From NCBI GenBank assembly GCA_964609695.1, contig CAZSSP010000006.1, positions 36,603 to 100,602 of the forward strand: 64,000 nt of DNA, given 5' to 3'. This DNA comes from JAGNHS01 sp964609695 (GTDB lineage: Bacteria > Bdellovibrionota > UBA2428). The position numbers were made by a program, and so were the translations under genes. The notes under the pieces were generated by a model. That model had not been told where the DNA came from. It saw nothing but the letters and a program-made list of their open reading frames with translations, and did not search any database. Shown here one piece after another: positions 43,846 to 51,975 of the stretch (position 1 is its first letter; every line of letters starts with the position of its first letter).

Positions 43846-45293
43846 GGTTTGTTTTGCGATGATTCAGGGTTGTTGTTTTTGTATAGTGCCCATGTGGCCC
43901 CAGAAAATAGCGCACTGGGAAATTCAGCAACGTAATTCAATGTATAGCCGTCAAACATTCTTAAGCTTGACGCCAATGTTTCTCCATTAAAAATATAGGC
44001 CCTAATGGCCCAGTGATCCTCAACTTTTGGACGGCGTGCGGAATATGGAACAATAAAAAATCGTTTAGTTTTATCACCGTATTGCCCAGTGTAGTTACTG
44101 GCCATAGAGCAATCTCTAAAATTTATGCAAGTGATAACAATGTCTTTTCCTTTGGAATTTTTATTTATGTATTCGACGGCTTTTTTGTATTCACCTCTTC
44201 CATGTGAATAGAATTCCTTAAAGTTTTGAAAGTTGGCAAAAAGAAAAAACACTATAAAAGAAACAACGCAGACCAATCGAGTGTTGAGTTTTTTATTAAA
44301 TTCTTGCGCTAAAATTGGTATGAAGAAAATTAGAAGGAAAATATAGCTTACAATAAAGTGTCTTGGAAATGGAGGTGATTTTGAAAAATAATAAGTTGAA
44401 AAGATAAAATTAAATAAAGGTACGATTATGAAAAGTAAAATTCCGAGTACGATGTTTTCAAGACGCCAAAAACCTTTTCTCACCCACTTTTTGTGGCTTA
44501 AGAATAAAAACACGAGATATAAGCATCCTAAGCAGACAGCGTATAAATGATTTCTTGAAAGAAATAAGTCAGACATGTCGTTTAAAAATCCAAGAATAGG
44601 TCTTTGCGGACCACCTCCTACTTTAATGTGTCTGATATTTATAAAATAAAGGAAGATTACAAAGACTAAAGAAGGAGTCTCAAGCTTTATAGTTTTCCAT
44701 ATGCTCTTGTAGATATTTTTTTCTTCATTAAATTTTCTAATAAAGAATTTAATTCCTAACGAGAGTGCAATAGAGGAAAAGCTTAAATGAGATAAGAAAC
44801 CTAGACACTGACTTATTTGGAGGGCCCAGTAAGTCTTTTTCCTTTGATCTATTTTGTCTATTAAAAAAAATGAAAGAATAGAGAAAAAAAACAGTGATGA
44901 ATACCCTCTGGCTTCAGTTCCAAAGTGAATTAAGGGAAAGTTGGCTCCAAAAATAATTAGTGAAAATAGGAATTGAGTCTTATCCTTTCTAAAGTGCCAT
45001 GTAATTATAACTAGAGTGAGAATGCTGAAAATGAGAGAGGGCAAGCGGGCTAAGCGAAGTAAATTTAGTTTAAGAAGTATATAAAGTGAGCCACTGTTTA
45101 GATAATGATTATTGTCGTGATGAATTTCTGTGAAAACGCCCCATAGGCTTTTTATGTGTTTTATTCTTTCAATGCTCCATGTCTCATCAAGCCAGAAATC
45201 ATTAAAAACTGAAAATATTCTAAGTTGAATACAAGTCCAAAATATTAGAATTAAAAAGACGACTTGGGCTTTATTTAATTTAAGGTTTCGCAG
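43842..45293 (-). CDS. GT-C-type membrane glycosyltransferase-like protein, copy 1 (possible CTG start)
   Basis: The first standard start in frame (TTG at 45044) would give 400 residues and remove the first membrane helix and the catalytic loop. The frame stays open upstream to a TGA just beyond 45300, and the additional 83 codons match copy 2 closely: a membrane helix, then NDFWLDETWS and DNNHYLNSGSLYI. No ATG, GTG or TTG exists in that stretch. A CTG at 45293, seven bases after GGGG inside the end of deoA, is the best candidate; ATT at 45299 is another. This gives about 483 residues, close to the 475 of copy 2. If the start is lost instead, it would be a pseudogene, but the frame is otherwise intact. 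The C-terminal ALFSGATWALYK matches copy 2. Confidence 0.7.
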   Translation of the reverse strand: MRNLKLNKAQVVFLILIFWTCIQLRIFSVFNDFWLDETWSIERIKHIKSLWGVFTEIHHDNNHYLNSGSLYILLKLNLLRLARLPSLIFSILTLVIITWHFRKDKTQFLFSLIIFGANFPLIHFGTEARGYSSLFFFSILSFFLIDKIDQRKKTYWALQISQCLGFLSHLSFSSIALSLGIKFFIRKFNEEKNIYKSIWKTIKLETPSLVFVIFLYFINIRHIKVGGGPQRPILGFLNDMSDLFLSRNHLYAVCLGCLYLVFLFLSHKKWVRKGFWRLENIVLGILLFIIVPLFNFIFSTYYFSKSPPFPRHFIVSYIFLLIFFIPILAQEFNKKLNTRLVCVVSFIVFFLFANFQNFKEFYSHGRGEYKKAVEYINKNSKGKDIVITCINFRDCSMASNYTGQYGDKTKRFFIVPYSARRPKVEDHWAIRAYIFNGETLASSLRMFDGYTLNYVAEFPSALFSGATWALYKNNNPESSQNKP

Positions 45294-46618
45294 ACTAATT
45301 CCCCAGGCTCCTCAATCTTATCATCGCTAATAGAAAAGATTTCGGAAAGGGCCTGTTGAACTTTTTTCCACTGAGTCACATGAGCAAGATGAGCTTTGAG
45401 TAGGATGTCGCCTTCTTTTACTTTTTGACCAACAAAACTTAGAATTTCAAATCCAATGCGGGGATCAATACGATCTTCTTGTTTTTGGCGCCCTATACCA
45501 ATTTCAACGCCTAGTTTACCGAGTTTAAGTGAATGCACTTTATTAATAAAACCTGCTTTGGGAGACTTATACTCAAAAACTTGATTGGCTTTAGGAAGCT
45601 TTAGCCACCATTCTTTTTCGGCTCGTTGTAATTCGCATAATTTTAGAAAATAGTCATACCCCAATTTTGAATCTAAATATGTTTGGCATTCTTCATAGGC
45701 CTCAGAGTAATTTTTGCGCGTGTTAGAAAGGGTGGCCATATTTGCGGCAAGAGCACAGCAGAGATTTCTTAGTGGGCGAGAAATCTTTTTATGAAGTTCG
45801 CTAGGATATTCATTTTTTAAAATCCAGAGACTTTCTTCAACTTCAAGTGCGTTTCCGATCATCACACCTAGAGGCTCTTCCATTCTGGTGATGCAGGCTC
45901 GAGCCTTAAGTCCCACATCTCTTGAAGTGTCTACAAGGGAGCGTGCTAATTTTTGAGCGTCTTGAAAAGAGCTCATAAAAGCTCCTTCTCCAAACTTTAC
46001 ATCGTAAACGATGTTGTCGACGCCTTCAGCCCACTTTTTTGAAACAATAGAGGCCGTGATAAGAGGAATATTGTCGACGCATCCAGTGACGTCTCGGAGT
46101 GCGTAAAGTTTTTTGTCTGCAGGGCAAAGCGTGGCAGTTTGCGAGAGCATACAGGCGTGAATTGTTTTTAAAGCGTGTTGTCTTTCTTCGGGACTCAAAT
46201 CCATTTCGAATCCGGGAATTGAATAAAGTTTATCAACGGTACCGCCTGTGTGTCCAAGTCCTCGACCGCTCATCATGGGAACTATGAGATCTAAATGAAC
46301 GGCCAGTGGTACTAAAATAAGCGAAACTTTATCGCCGACGCCACCTGTAGAGTGTTTGTCAGCAAGGGCTCGAGCAGGAAATGACTTTTTAAGATCTTCC
46401 CAATGAAGGGATTCTCCTGAAGCTTTAATCTCTTGGGTTAAGGCCATGGTTTCGTTTCTATTGAGACCATTTAAATAGGCGGCCATAATCCATGCCGTAA
46501 GTTGATAATCTGTAATATCTCCACTTAAAAAACCCTGAACTAGATCTCGAATTTCATCCGAAGTCATTTCTCCATGTTGTTGTTTTTTTCTGATGAGATC
46601 GACGGCGCTTGTTTTCAT
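45275..46618 (-). CDS. deoA: Thymidine/pyrimidine-nucleoside phosphorylase
   Basis: About 447 residues from the ATG at 46618, which overlaps deoB by four bases and puts the family start (VDLIRKKQQHGEMT) at the N-terminus; an earlier start at 46714 is unlikely. Motifs: DKHSTGGVGDKVSLILVPL phosphate-binding region, MMSGRGLGHTGGTVDKL, and VKFGEGAFM. The C-terminal part has the KVKEGDILLKAH-type segment. It releases pyrimidine bases and deoxyribose-1-phosphate, which DeoB and DeoC process further. Third gene of the operon. Confidence 0.95.
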   Translation of the reverse strand: MKTSAVDLIRKKQQHGEMTSDEIRDLVQGFLSGDITDYQLTAWIMAAYLNGLNRNETMALTQEIKASGESLHWEDLKKSFPARALADKHSTGGVGDKVSLILVPLAVHLDLIVPMMSGRGLGHTGGTVDKLYSIPGFEMDLSPEERQHALKTIHACMLSQTATLCPADKKLYALRDVTGCVDNIPLITASIVSKKWAEGVDNIVYDVKFGEGAFMSSFQDAQKLARSLVDTSRDVGLKARACITRMEEPLGVMIGNALEVEESLWILKNEYPSELHKKISRPLRNLCCALAANMATLSNTRKNYSEAYEECQTYLDSKLGYDYFLKLCELQRAEKEWWLKLPKANQVFEYKSPKAGFINKVHSLKLGKLGVEIGIGRQKQEDRIDPRIGFEILSFVGQKVKEGDILLKAHLAHVTQWKKVQQALSEIFSISDDKIEEPGELVCETLN

Positions 46619-47847
46619 GAAGGAGTTCCCGTGAGATGTTTTAGTAAGTTGTGCGTTTCTGGATAACAATCCAAGAGTGGAGTTTCTTTTTCTAGACCTA
46701 AGGCGTCTAAGCAAAGGCGCGCAACATGACCAAAGCCATTTAAAATTCCTAAGTGAATTGGATAAAAATTTGGACTTTTTGAAAAAACCAAAAGAGGCAC
46801 ATTTTCTCTAGTATGGTCGTTGCCTTTATAAGTGGGGTCATTTCCATGGTCAGCTGTAATAATGACTAAATCATCCTCATTAAGAGCGGCTTCAAGTTGA
46901 GGGATTTTAGCATCAAAAGCTAGGATACAATCACCATAGCCCTTGGGGTCTCTGCGATGACCATAATGCATGTCAAAGTCTATAAGATTGGCAAATATTA
47001 AACCGGATTGATTTTTAGTTTCTTTGAGAAAGCTTAAGATACCTTCAAAAGTTTTTTCGTTGTTTCCCGTAGGATTGCTCATGGTGACTGATCGATAGGC
47101 AAAGATGTCTTTAATTTTTCCAACTCCGGCAACAAACTTATTATTTTTAACTATAAGATCGAGCATATTGTTGGGCGGGGGAGGAATGCTAAAATCTTTT
47201 CTGTGTTCTGTTCTTTTAAAGGTTCCAGGCTGACTTCCAATAAAGGGTCTAGCAATAACTCTACCAATATGAAGTGGATCCATAAATTTTCGTGCCGATT
47301 GGCATATGGAGTAGAGTCGCTCGAGACCAAAGCTTTCTTCAGAGCATGCAATTTGTAAAACGCTATCAGCGGAAGTGTAAACGATAGGTTTTGATGATTG
47401 AATATGTTCCACTCCATATTCATCTATTATGGCTGTTCCAGAGGCCGATTTATTCCCAAGATAACCTTTAAGATTATTGACCTTCGCCCATTCGTCGAGC
47501 AGATCTTCTGGAAAACCATCAGGATAGGTTGGAAATTGATTTTTGATAAGTGAACCAGCAATTTCCCAATGACCCGTGGTTGTGTCTTTACCGGGCGATC
47601 TTTCCATCATAATTCCGTGAGCTGCCTGTGGAGCTGGAATTTGAGAATTTTTTAATTGAGGTAAAATTTCAGATAGTCCCCAACGACAAAGATTAGGAGC
47701 CTCAAAATTATAAGAATGAGATTTAAACCATTCTACAATGTGTCCTAAAGTATGAGAGCCGGCGTCGCCAAAGTCTTTGGCGTCTTTAGCTTCACCAATT
47801 CCTACGGAGTCTAAAACTAAGAGGACAACTCTTTTAAAGGGTTTCAT
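46615..47847 (-). CDS. deoB: Phosphopentomutase
   Basis: 410 residues. Converts (deoxy)ribose-1-phosphate to the 5-phosphate. The alkaline-phosphatase-like fold shows LLVLDSVGIGEAKDAKDFGD with the metal Asp, GKDTTTGHWEIAG with the phosphorylated Thr, NLIDFDMHYGHRRD and TADHGNDPTYKGNDHTRE. The ATG overlaps deoC by four bases and the stop overlaps deoA by four. Complete and typical length. Confidence 0.97.
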   Translation of the reverse strand: MKPFKRVVLLVLDSVGIGEAKDAKDFGDAGSHTLGHIVEWFKSHSYNFEAPNLCRWGLSEILPQLKNSQIPAPQAAHGIMMERSPGKDTTTGHWEIAGSLIKNQFPTYPDGFPEDLLDEWAKVNNLKGYLGNKSASGTAIIDEYGVEHIQSSKPIVYTSADSVLQIACSEESFGLERLYSICQSARKFMDPLHIGRVIARPFIGSQPGTFKRTEHRKDFSIPPPPNNMLDLIVKNNKFVAGVGKIKDIFAYRSVTMSNPTGNNEKTFEGILSFLKETKNQSGLIFANLIDFDMHYGHRRDPKGYGDCILAFDAKIPQLEAALNEDDLVIITADHGNDPTYKGNDHTRENVPLLVFSKSPNFYPIHLGILNGFGHVARLCLDALGLEKETPLLDCYPETHNLLKHLTGTPS

Positions 47848-48509
47848 TTTAATTCTCCAAGAATTTTAACTCCTGAAGAACTCCCAATTCGAGTAGCTCC
47901 AGCATTGATAAAGGCCAAGCATTGCTCGAGACTTCGAATGCCGCCGCTAGCTTTCACACCAAGTCGATTGTCTACGCATTGTTTCATTAATGAGACGGCT
48001 TCAATTGTAGCGCCCCCATCGGAGAATCCAGTAGAAGTTTTAACAAAAGCAGCGCCTGCTTCTTCGGAAACTTTGCAGGCCATTTTTATTTGTTCGGCAT
48101 TCAAATAAGATGTTTCAAGAATAACTTTGAGAGGAAGTTTTTCGCACACATTTGCAATTTCAGATATATCTTTTGAAACCTCATTCCATGAGGAGTCTAA
48201 ACAAGCTCCAATATCAATAACCATGTCGATTTCTCTGGCCCCCTGATCTATGGCCCATCGAGCCGTGTAAGCTTTGCTTAAAGTTCCGTCGGCACCCAGT
48301 GGAAAGCCAACTACAGTTATAGGCAATACACTGCTATTTTTGAGAAGTTTTGAGCAAAGGGGAATCCACTTAGGATTGACGCACACAGAGTAGAATGAGT
48401 TGTCTGTAGCTTCCCCGCAAAGCTTTTCAATCTCTGATTGTCTGGCGTTGGCCCGAAGAAGGGTATGGTCGAAATATTGAGCGAGTTCTTTTCTTTGTAG
48501 TTTTGACAT
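47844..48509 (-). CDS. deoC: Deoxyribose-phosphate aldolase
   Basis: About 221 residues from the ATG at 48509 (a farther ATG at 48554 would overlap the divergent gene). Splits deoxyribose-5-phosphate into acetaldehyde and glyceraldehyde-3-phosphate. Motifs: YFDHTLLRANA, VVGFPLGA, EIDMVIDIGA with the catalytic Asp, VKTSTGFSDGGAT with the Schiff-base Lys, and GVKASGGIRS with the second Lys. It is the first gene of the operon; only 34 bases separate it from the divergent WecA-like gene, so the promoter overlaps coding DNA or the gap. Confidence 0.95.
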   Translation of the reverse strand: MSKLQRKELAQYFDHTLLRANARQSEIEKLCGEATDNSFYSVCVNPKWIPLCSKLLKNSSVLPITVVGFPLGADGTLSKAYTARWAIDQGAREIDMVIDIGACLDSSWNEVSKDISEIANVCEKLPLKVILETSYLNAEQIKMACKVSEEAGAAFVKTSTGFSDGGATIEAVSLMKQCVDNRLGVKASGGIRSLEQCLAFINAGATRIGSSSGVKILGELK

Positions 48510-48543
48510 CTTTGCCTGTGCTATTGAATACATGTAAAGAGTC

Positions 48544-49674
48544 ATGCCCATCAACTTTAATTTTGCTCTTTTGAGCGGCTTTATTAGCTTTGTCTTTGTG
48601 GTTTTAATGGTTCCATTTATTATTCGCGTTTGTCTTCGTTATAATTGGGTTGATCATCCGGGCGATCGTAAAGTTCATAAATATCCAATACCTCGACTCG
48701 GTGGAGTGAGTATTTTTATAGCCACTTGGTTGGGTTATTTATTCTATTTGTGGGTGGCTCATGGTTTTGAGGAAAAAGCTGTTTTAGGGAGCCTAAAAGT
48801 ATTTTTTGGTCCTTCTTTGTTGATATTTCTATTGGGGATTTATGACGATATTCATGGTGCCGATGCTATAAAAAAAATTAGTGTTCAATTGGTGGCCGGT
48901 CTTTGGGCCATTTATGCTGGTGCCAATTCTCCTTTCGCTTTTAATCCTTTCATGGGACAAATTGTGGCTCTTAATGGTGTTGGTATTTGGATTTTAGCTC
49001 TTATTTGGATCGTTTTTGTTACTAATGCCATTAATCTCATTGATGGCTTGGATGGTCTAGCCTCGGGTGTGTCGATGATTATTTGTCTTAGTATCTTTTT
49101 TATAGCTAAGGCTCTTGGACTGAATAATGTGGCTTATCTTTGCTTGTCTATGGCGGGAGCTTGTATGGGTTTTCTTTTGTTTAATTCCTCTCCTGCAAAA
49201 ATATTTTTAGGAGATTCTGGTTCTTTGTTTTTAGGTTTTATGTTGGCTTGTATTTCTTTAGCCGCAAACGTGAAAAGATCGGCCGCTATAGTACTTTTGG
49301 GTCCACCGTTGGTTTTAGCGCTTCCTATTATTGACGCGCTTATGGCAGTTTCTCGAAGATTTTTTGCGCCTCGTGATGTGATTAATAAAAAATATTCACC
49401 GAATAAACCTCTCAAAAGACGAGAACGAGTTAAATATAGATTTTTAGAGATATTTAAAGCAGACCAGCATCATCTTCATCACACTCTTTTGAAGATAGGT
49501 TTGAGTCCTCGTAGAGCTGTTTGGATAATTTATGTAATTACGATGTTATTAGGGATTACGGCATACAGAAGCACTCTCTATGACGCCATTGCTAGCACAA
49601 TTGCAGTTTTTCTAAGTATATCTTTGGGGCTTAATTGGCTTCGGCGTCGATTGAAGCGAGTTAAGGCGCTTTAG
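48544..49674 (+). CDS. WecA/TagO-type polyprenyl-phosphate sugar-1-phosphate transferase
   Basis: 376 residues with about ten membrane helices. Family motifs: HPGDRKVHKYPIPRLGGVSIF (substrate-binding), LLGIYDDIHGADAIKK (the DD pair), NAINLIDGLDGLASG and FLGDSGSLFLGF. ADQHHLHHTLLKIGLS carries the His box. It starts lipid-linked glycan synthesis by loading GlcNAc-1-P or a similar sugar onto undecaprenyl phosphate. It could supply glycan lipids for surface polysaccharide; the exact sugar is unknown. ATG at 48544. Confidence 0.93.
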   Translation: MPINFNFALLSGFISFVFVVLMVPFIIRVCLRYNWVDHPGDRKVHKYPIPRLGGVSIFIATWLGYLFYLWVAHGFEEKAVLGSLKVFFGPSLLIFLLGIYDDIHGADAIKKISVQLVAGLWAIYAGANSPFAFNPFMGQIVALNGVGIWILALIWIVFVTNAINLIDGLDGLASGVSMIICLSIFFIAKALGLNNVAYLCLSMAGACMGFLLFNSSPAKIFLGDSGSLFLGFMLACISLAANVKRSAAIVLLGPPLVLALPIIDALMAVSRRFFAPRDVINKKYSPNKPLKRRERVKYRFLEIFKADQHHLHHTLLKIGLSPRRAVWIIYVITMLLGITAYRSTLYDAIASTIAVFLSISLGLNWLRRRLKRVKAL

Positions 49675-49761
49675 TAAAAGAATTTCTTGAACTTTTGGGC
49701 CTGAATACTTTTGAAACTATTGCGGATTTTCCAAAGGAGATCTAAATTAAATTCCAGACTT

Positions 49762-50187
49762 ATGAAATTGAGTTTAAGTTTGCGAATTATTTTGAGCCTA
49801 ATTGTGATGTTGGGGTCTTCTTTTTCTCCATTGCTTAAGGCACAAGCTACTGAAGAAAAGGCTGATGCTGCAGATTCTGGAATTTCATTTGATGCCAAGG
49901 ACGCTTTCGGAACAATTCTAGTTGCGGGCTTGGTGGGTGGAGTGATTGGGCTTTCAACTCTCCCTTTTTATTCTAATCCCAATAAACATGTTAAAAATAT
50001 CACACTAGGCGCGGGGGCGGCCATGATAGGCTCTGCTCTTTATATGACCTTTGATCTTGCGAACAATAAAGCTCCTTCTAAAGAAGAAGGTGCGGGACTC
50101 TTCCATCAAAATTGGATTTTGGCTCCGGCTTGGGATCCTTCAAATCCAAAGTTGATTGGAATGGACTTTACTTATTTATTTCAATAG
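49762..50187 (+). CDS. Hypothetical exported small membrane protein
   Basis: About 141 residues from the ATG at 49762. Upstream AAAGGAGAT is 20 bases away, so the start is not certain; a TTG at 49711 would give 158. A signal peptide or membrane helix is at residues 8-24 (IILSLIVMLGSSFSPLLKAQA), a second hydrophobic segment lies near 55-66 and a third near 85-97. No family recognised. It precedes the PspC-like gene by 14 bases and probably forms an operon with it. Confidence 0.55.
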   Translation: MKLSLSLRIILSLIVMLGSSFSPLLKAQATEEKADAADSGISFDAKDAFGTILVAGLVGGVIGLSTLPFYSNPNKHVKNITLGAGAAMIGSALYMTFDLANNKAPSKEEGAGLFHQNWILAPAWDPSNPKLIGMDFTYLFQ

Positions 50188-50201
50188 AAGCGATTTAATT
50201 T

Positions 50202-50627
50202 ATGAATCAAAAATTATATCGATCCCATAAATATAAAATGATCTCTGGCTTTTGTGCGGGAATAGCTCTTCAAAAAGGATGGCCTATTTCTTTAGTTAGA
50301 TTAGCCGTTATTGGAATGTCTTTTTTAACTGGGATTGTTTCGATAGCTTATTTGATAGCGTGGTTTATTGTTCCCTCGAGTTTAGAGAATCCTGATTTTG
50401 ATAATAGAACAGTGAATGATACTTTTTTTAGAGCACGCAAAGGAGCCCTTCTCGGCGGATTGTGTATGGCTGTTGCCAAGCATTTTGATTGGGATGTTAG
50501 TGTTGTGCGCTTGTTTTATGTGATCCTCTCTCTCATGGGGGGTGGTCTTATTATGGGCTATGTTTTTGCGTGGATGCTTATTCCAGTTGAAGTAGGAGCC
50601 TTGGAAATAAAAAGTCATTCAACTTAA
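50202..50627 (+). CDS. Tandem PspC-domain membrane protein
   Basis: 141 residues containing two PspC-like modules. The first (about residues 1-60) has KYKMISGFCAGIALQKGWP and a membrane helix ending in AWFIVPSS. The second (about 75-135) has GALLGGLCMAVAKHFDWDVSVVRL and AWMLIPVE. PspC domains occur in phage-shock envelope-stress proteins. Two modules in one short protein is less usual. It is flanked by small membrane-protein genes at 14 and 10 bases, so an envelope-stress role is plausible but inferred. Confidence 0.85.
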   Translation: MNQKLYRSHKYKMISGFCAGIALQKGWPISLVRLAVIGMSFLTGIVSIAYLIAWFIVPSSLENPDFDNRTVNDTFFRARKGALLGGLCMAVAKHFDWDVSVVRLFYVILSLMGGGLIMGYVFAWMLIPVEVGALEIKSHST

Positions 50628-50637
50628 GGGAATTGTT

Positions 50638-51183
50638 ATGCAAAATATAGTTGCTCAAGAAAAATCAAAGTTCGTTACTAATTTGGCGTGGCTTTCAATA
50701 GTCGTTTCGGCCCTAATGGTGATTGTGAGTTTGTTTCAAAATATTCTTTTATTTTTCTTTGTTCCGAAAGATCAAATGGATCTTTTTGAATTGCAAGCTC
50801 AGCTTATGGGCAATTTACCTCCAACAGTCTTGTTTATTATTAAATATTTTAAATATATTTTCTTATCTTTTTTTCTCTTTTCCATTCTGTTTTTTATGAT
50901 TTCATTGGGATTGCTCAAAAGACAAGAATGGGCGAGAAAGGGCACTGTTTTTTTATTGTGGCTTGGGATTGTTTTATCTGTAGTAGGGGTTATTTCCCAA
51001 AATACTTTCATTAATCAAGTGGCCAACCCTGCCGCCTTTCCTGAAAACGCACAAAAAATAATCGGCATGATGAAAATTGTTTCGTGGATTATGAATATAG
51101 CCTTAGTTGGAATTCACTATTGGATTATAAGAAAATTGTCTGAAGAAAAAGTTGTCGAAGAATTTAATAAAAAATTAAGCTAA
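50638..51183 (+). CDS. Hypothetical four-helix membrane protein
   Basis: 181 residues with hydrophobic helices at about residues 16-42, 62-86, 97-118 and 140-160. No domain is recognised. It ends with a charged tail and overlaps the end of the convergent map gene by nine bases. It lies ten bases after the PspC gene and is probably in the same operon. It may assist the PspC protein, though this rests on position only. Confidence 0.65.
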   Translation: MQNIVAQEKSKFVTNLAWLSIVVSALMVIVSLFQNILLFFFVPKDQMDLFELQAQLMGNLPPTVLFIIKYFKYIFLSFFLFSILFFMISLGLLKRQEWARKGTVFLLWLGIVLSVVGVISQNTFINQVANPAAFPENAQKIIGMMKIVSWIMNIALVGIHYWIIRKLSEEKVVEEFNKKLS

Positions 51184-51924
51184 TTCAGTGAGAATTTTTA
51201 AACCATCGCTCGTGATGGCAACAGTGTGTTCAAATTGCGCTGATAATTTTTTATCTTGAGTTTCAACGGTCCAATTGTCTTTCAATAAAACAATGTCGGC
51301 TTTTCCCGCGTTGATCATAGGTTCAATTGTAAAAACCATTCCAGCTTTTAATTGTGGACCTGTGCCCTTTTTTCCAAAATGTACAACGTGAGGATCTTCG
51401 TGAAAATTTTTACCAATACCATGGCCACAATATTCTCTAACAACAGAATAGCCCTTGGCCTCTACAAATTTTTGTATAGCGGCTCCAATATCTCCTAAGT
51501 GAGTTCCTGTTCTCGCGGCTTCAATTCCGACCCAAAGTGCTTCTTCGGCGGATTTTAGAAGTTCTCGAGCTGAACGCGAGCATTTGCCAACACTAAAAGT
51601 TTTACAGGTATCGCCATGATATCCCTTAAAAAAAGTGGTGACGTCAACTCCCACAATGTCTCCGTCTCTCAATTGATAAGAACTAGGAATTCCATGACAA
51701 ACAACCTGATTAACAGATGTGCATATACTTTTGGGAAATCCTCTGTAGTTCAAGGGGCTCGGTGTGGCACCCTTTTCTAAAATATAAGAGTGGCAAAGAT
51801 CATTGATTTCGTTTGTGGTGATTCCGGCTTGGATGTGGGGTTCAATAAATTTCAAAACAGAAGCCGCCAATTGGCAAGACTCTCGCATTTCTTCGATTTC
51901 TTTGTCGGTCTTATATATAATCAT
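51175..51924 (-). CDS. map: Methionine aminopeptidase type I
   Basis: 249 residues. Removes the N-terminal Met of new proteins. The metal ligands are all present: VGVDVTTFFKGYHGDTCKTF (two Asp), GHGIGKNFHEDPHVVHFG (His), FTIEPMI (Glu) and QFEHTVAI (Glu). VCHGIPSS contains the conserved His near residue 75. The N-terminus begins near-canonically (MIIYKTDKEIEEMRESCQLAASV). It sits 51 bases downstream of the PBP1A gene on the same strand. Confidence 0.97.
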   Translation of the reverse strand: MIIYKTDKEIEEMRESCQLAASVLKFIEPHIQAGITTNEINDLCHSYILEKGATPSPLNYRGFPKSICTSVNQVVCHGIPSSYQLRDGDIVGVDVTTFFKGYHGDTCKTFSVGKCSRSARELLKSAEEALWVGIEAARTGTHLGDIGAAIQKFVEAKGYSVVREYCGHGIGKNFHEDPHVVHFGKKGTGPQLKAGMVFTIEPMINAGKADIVLLKDNWTVETQDKKLSAQFEHTVAITSDGLKILTELA

Positions 51925-51975
51925 AAATCTATTTTTATCTTGCTCTAAGCTTTTATTGAGAAAGAGAAGTCTCTC

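Noticed and set aside
43842..45044. Copy 1 glycosyltransferase as a truncated pseudogene
   Set aside because: The full frame continues upstream without stops and matches the paralog, so a non-standard start explains it better than decay.
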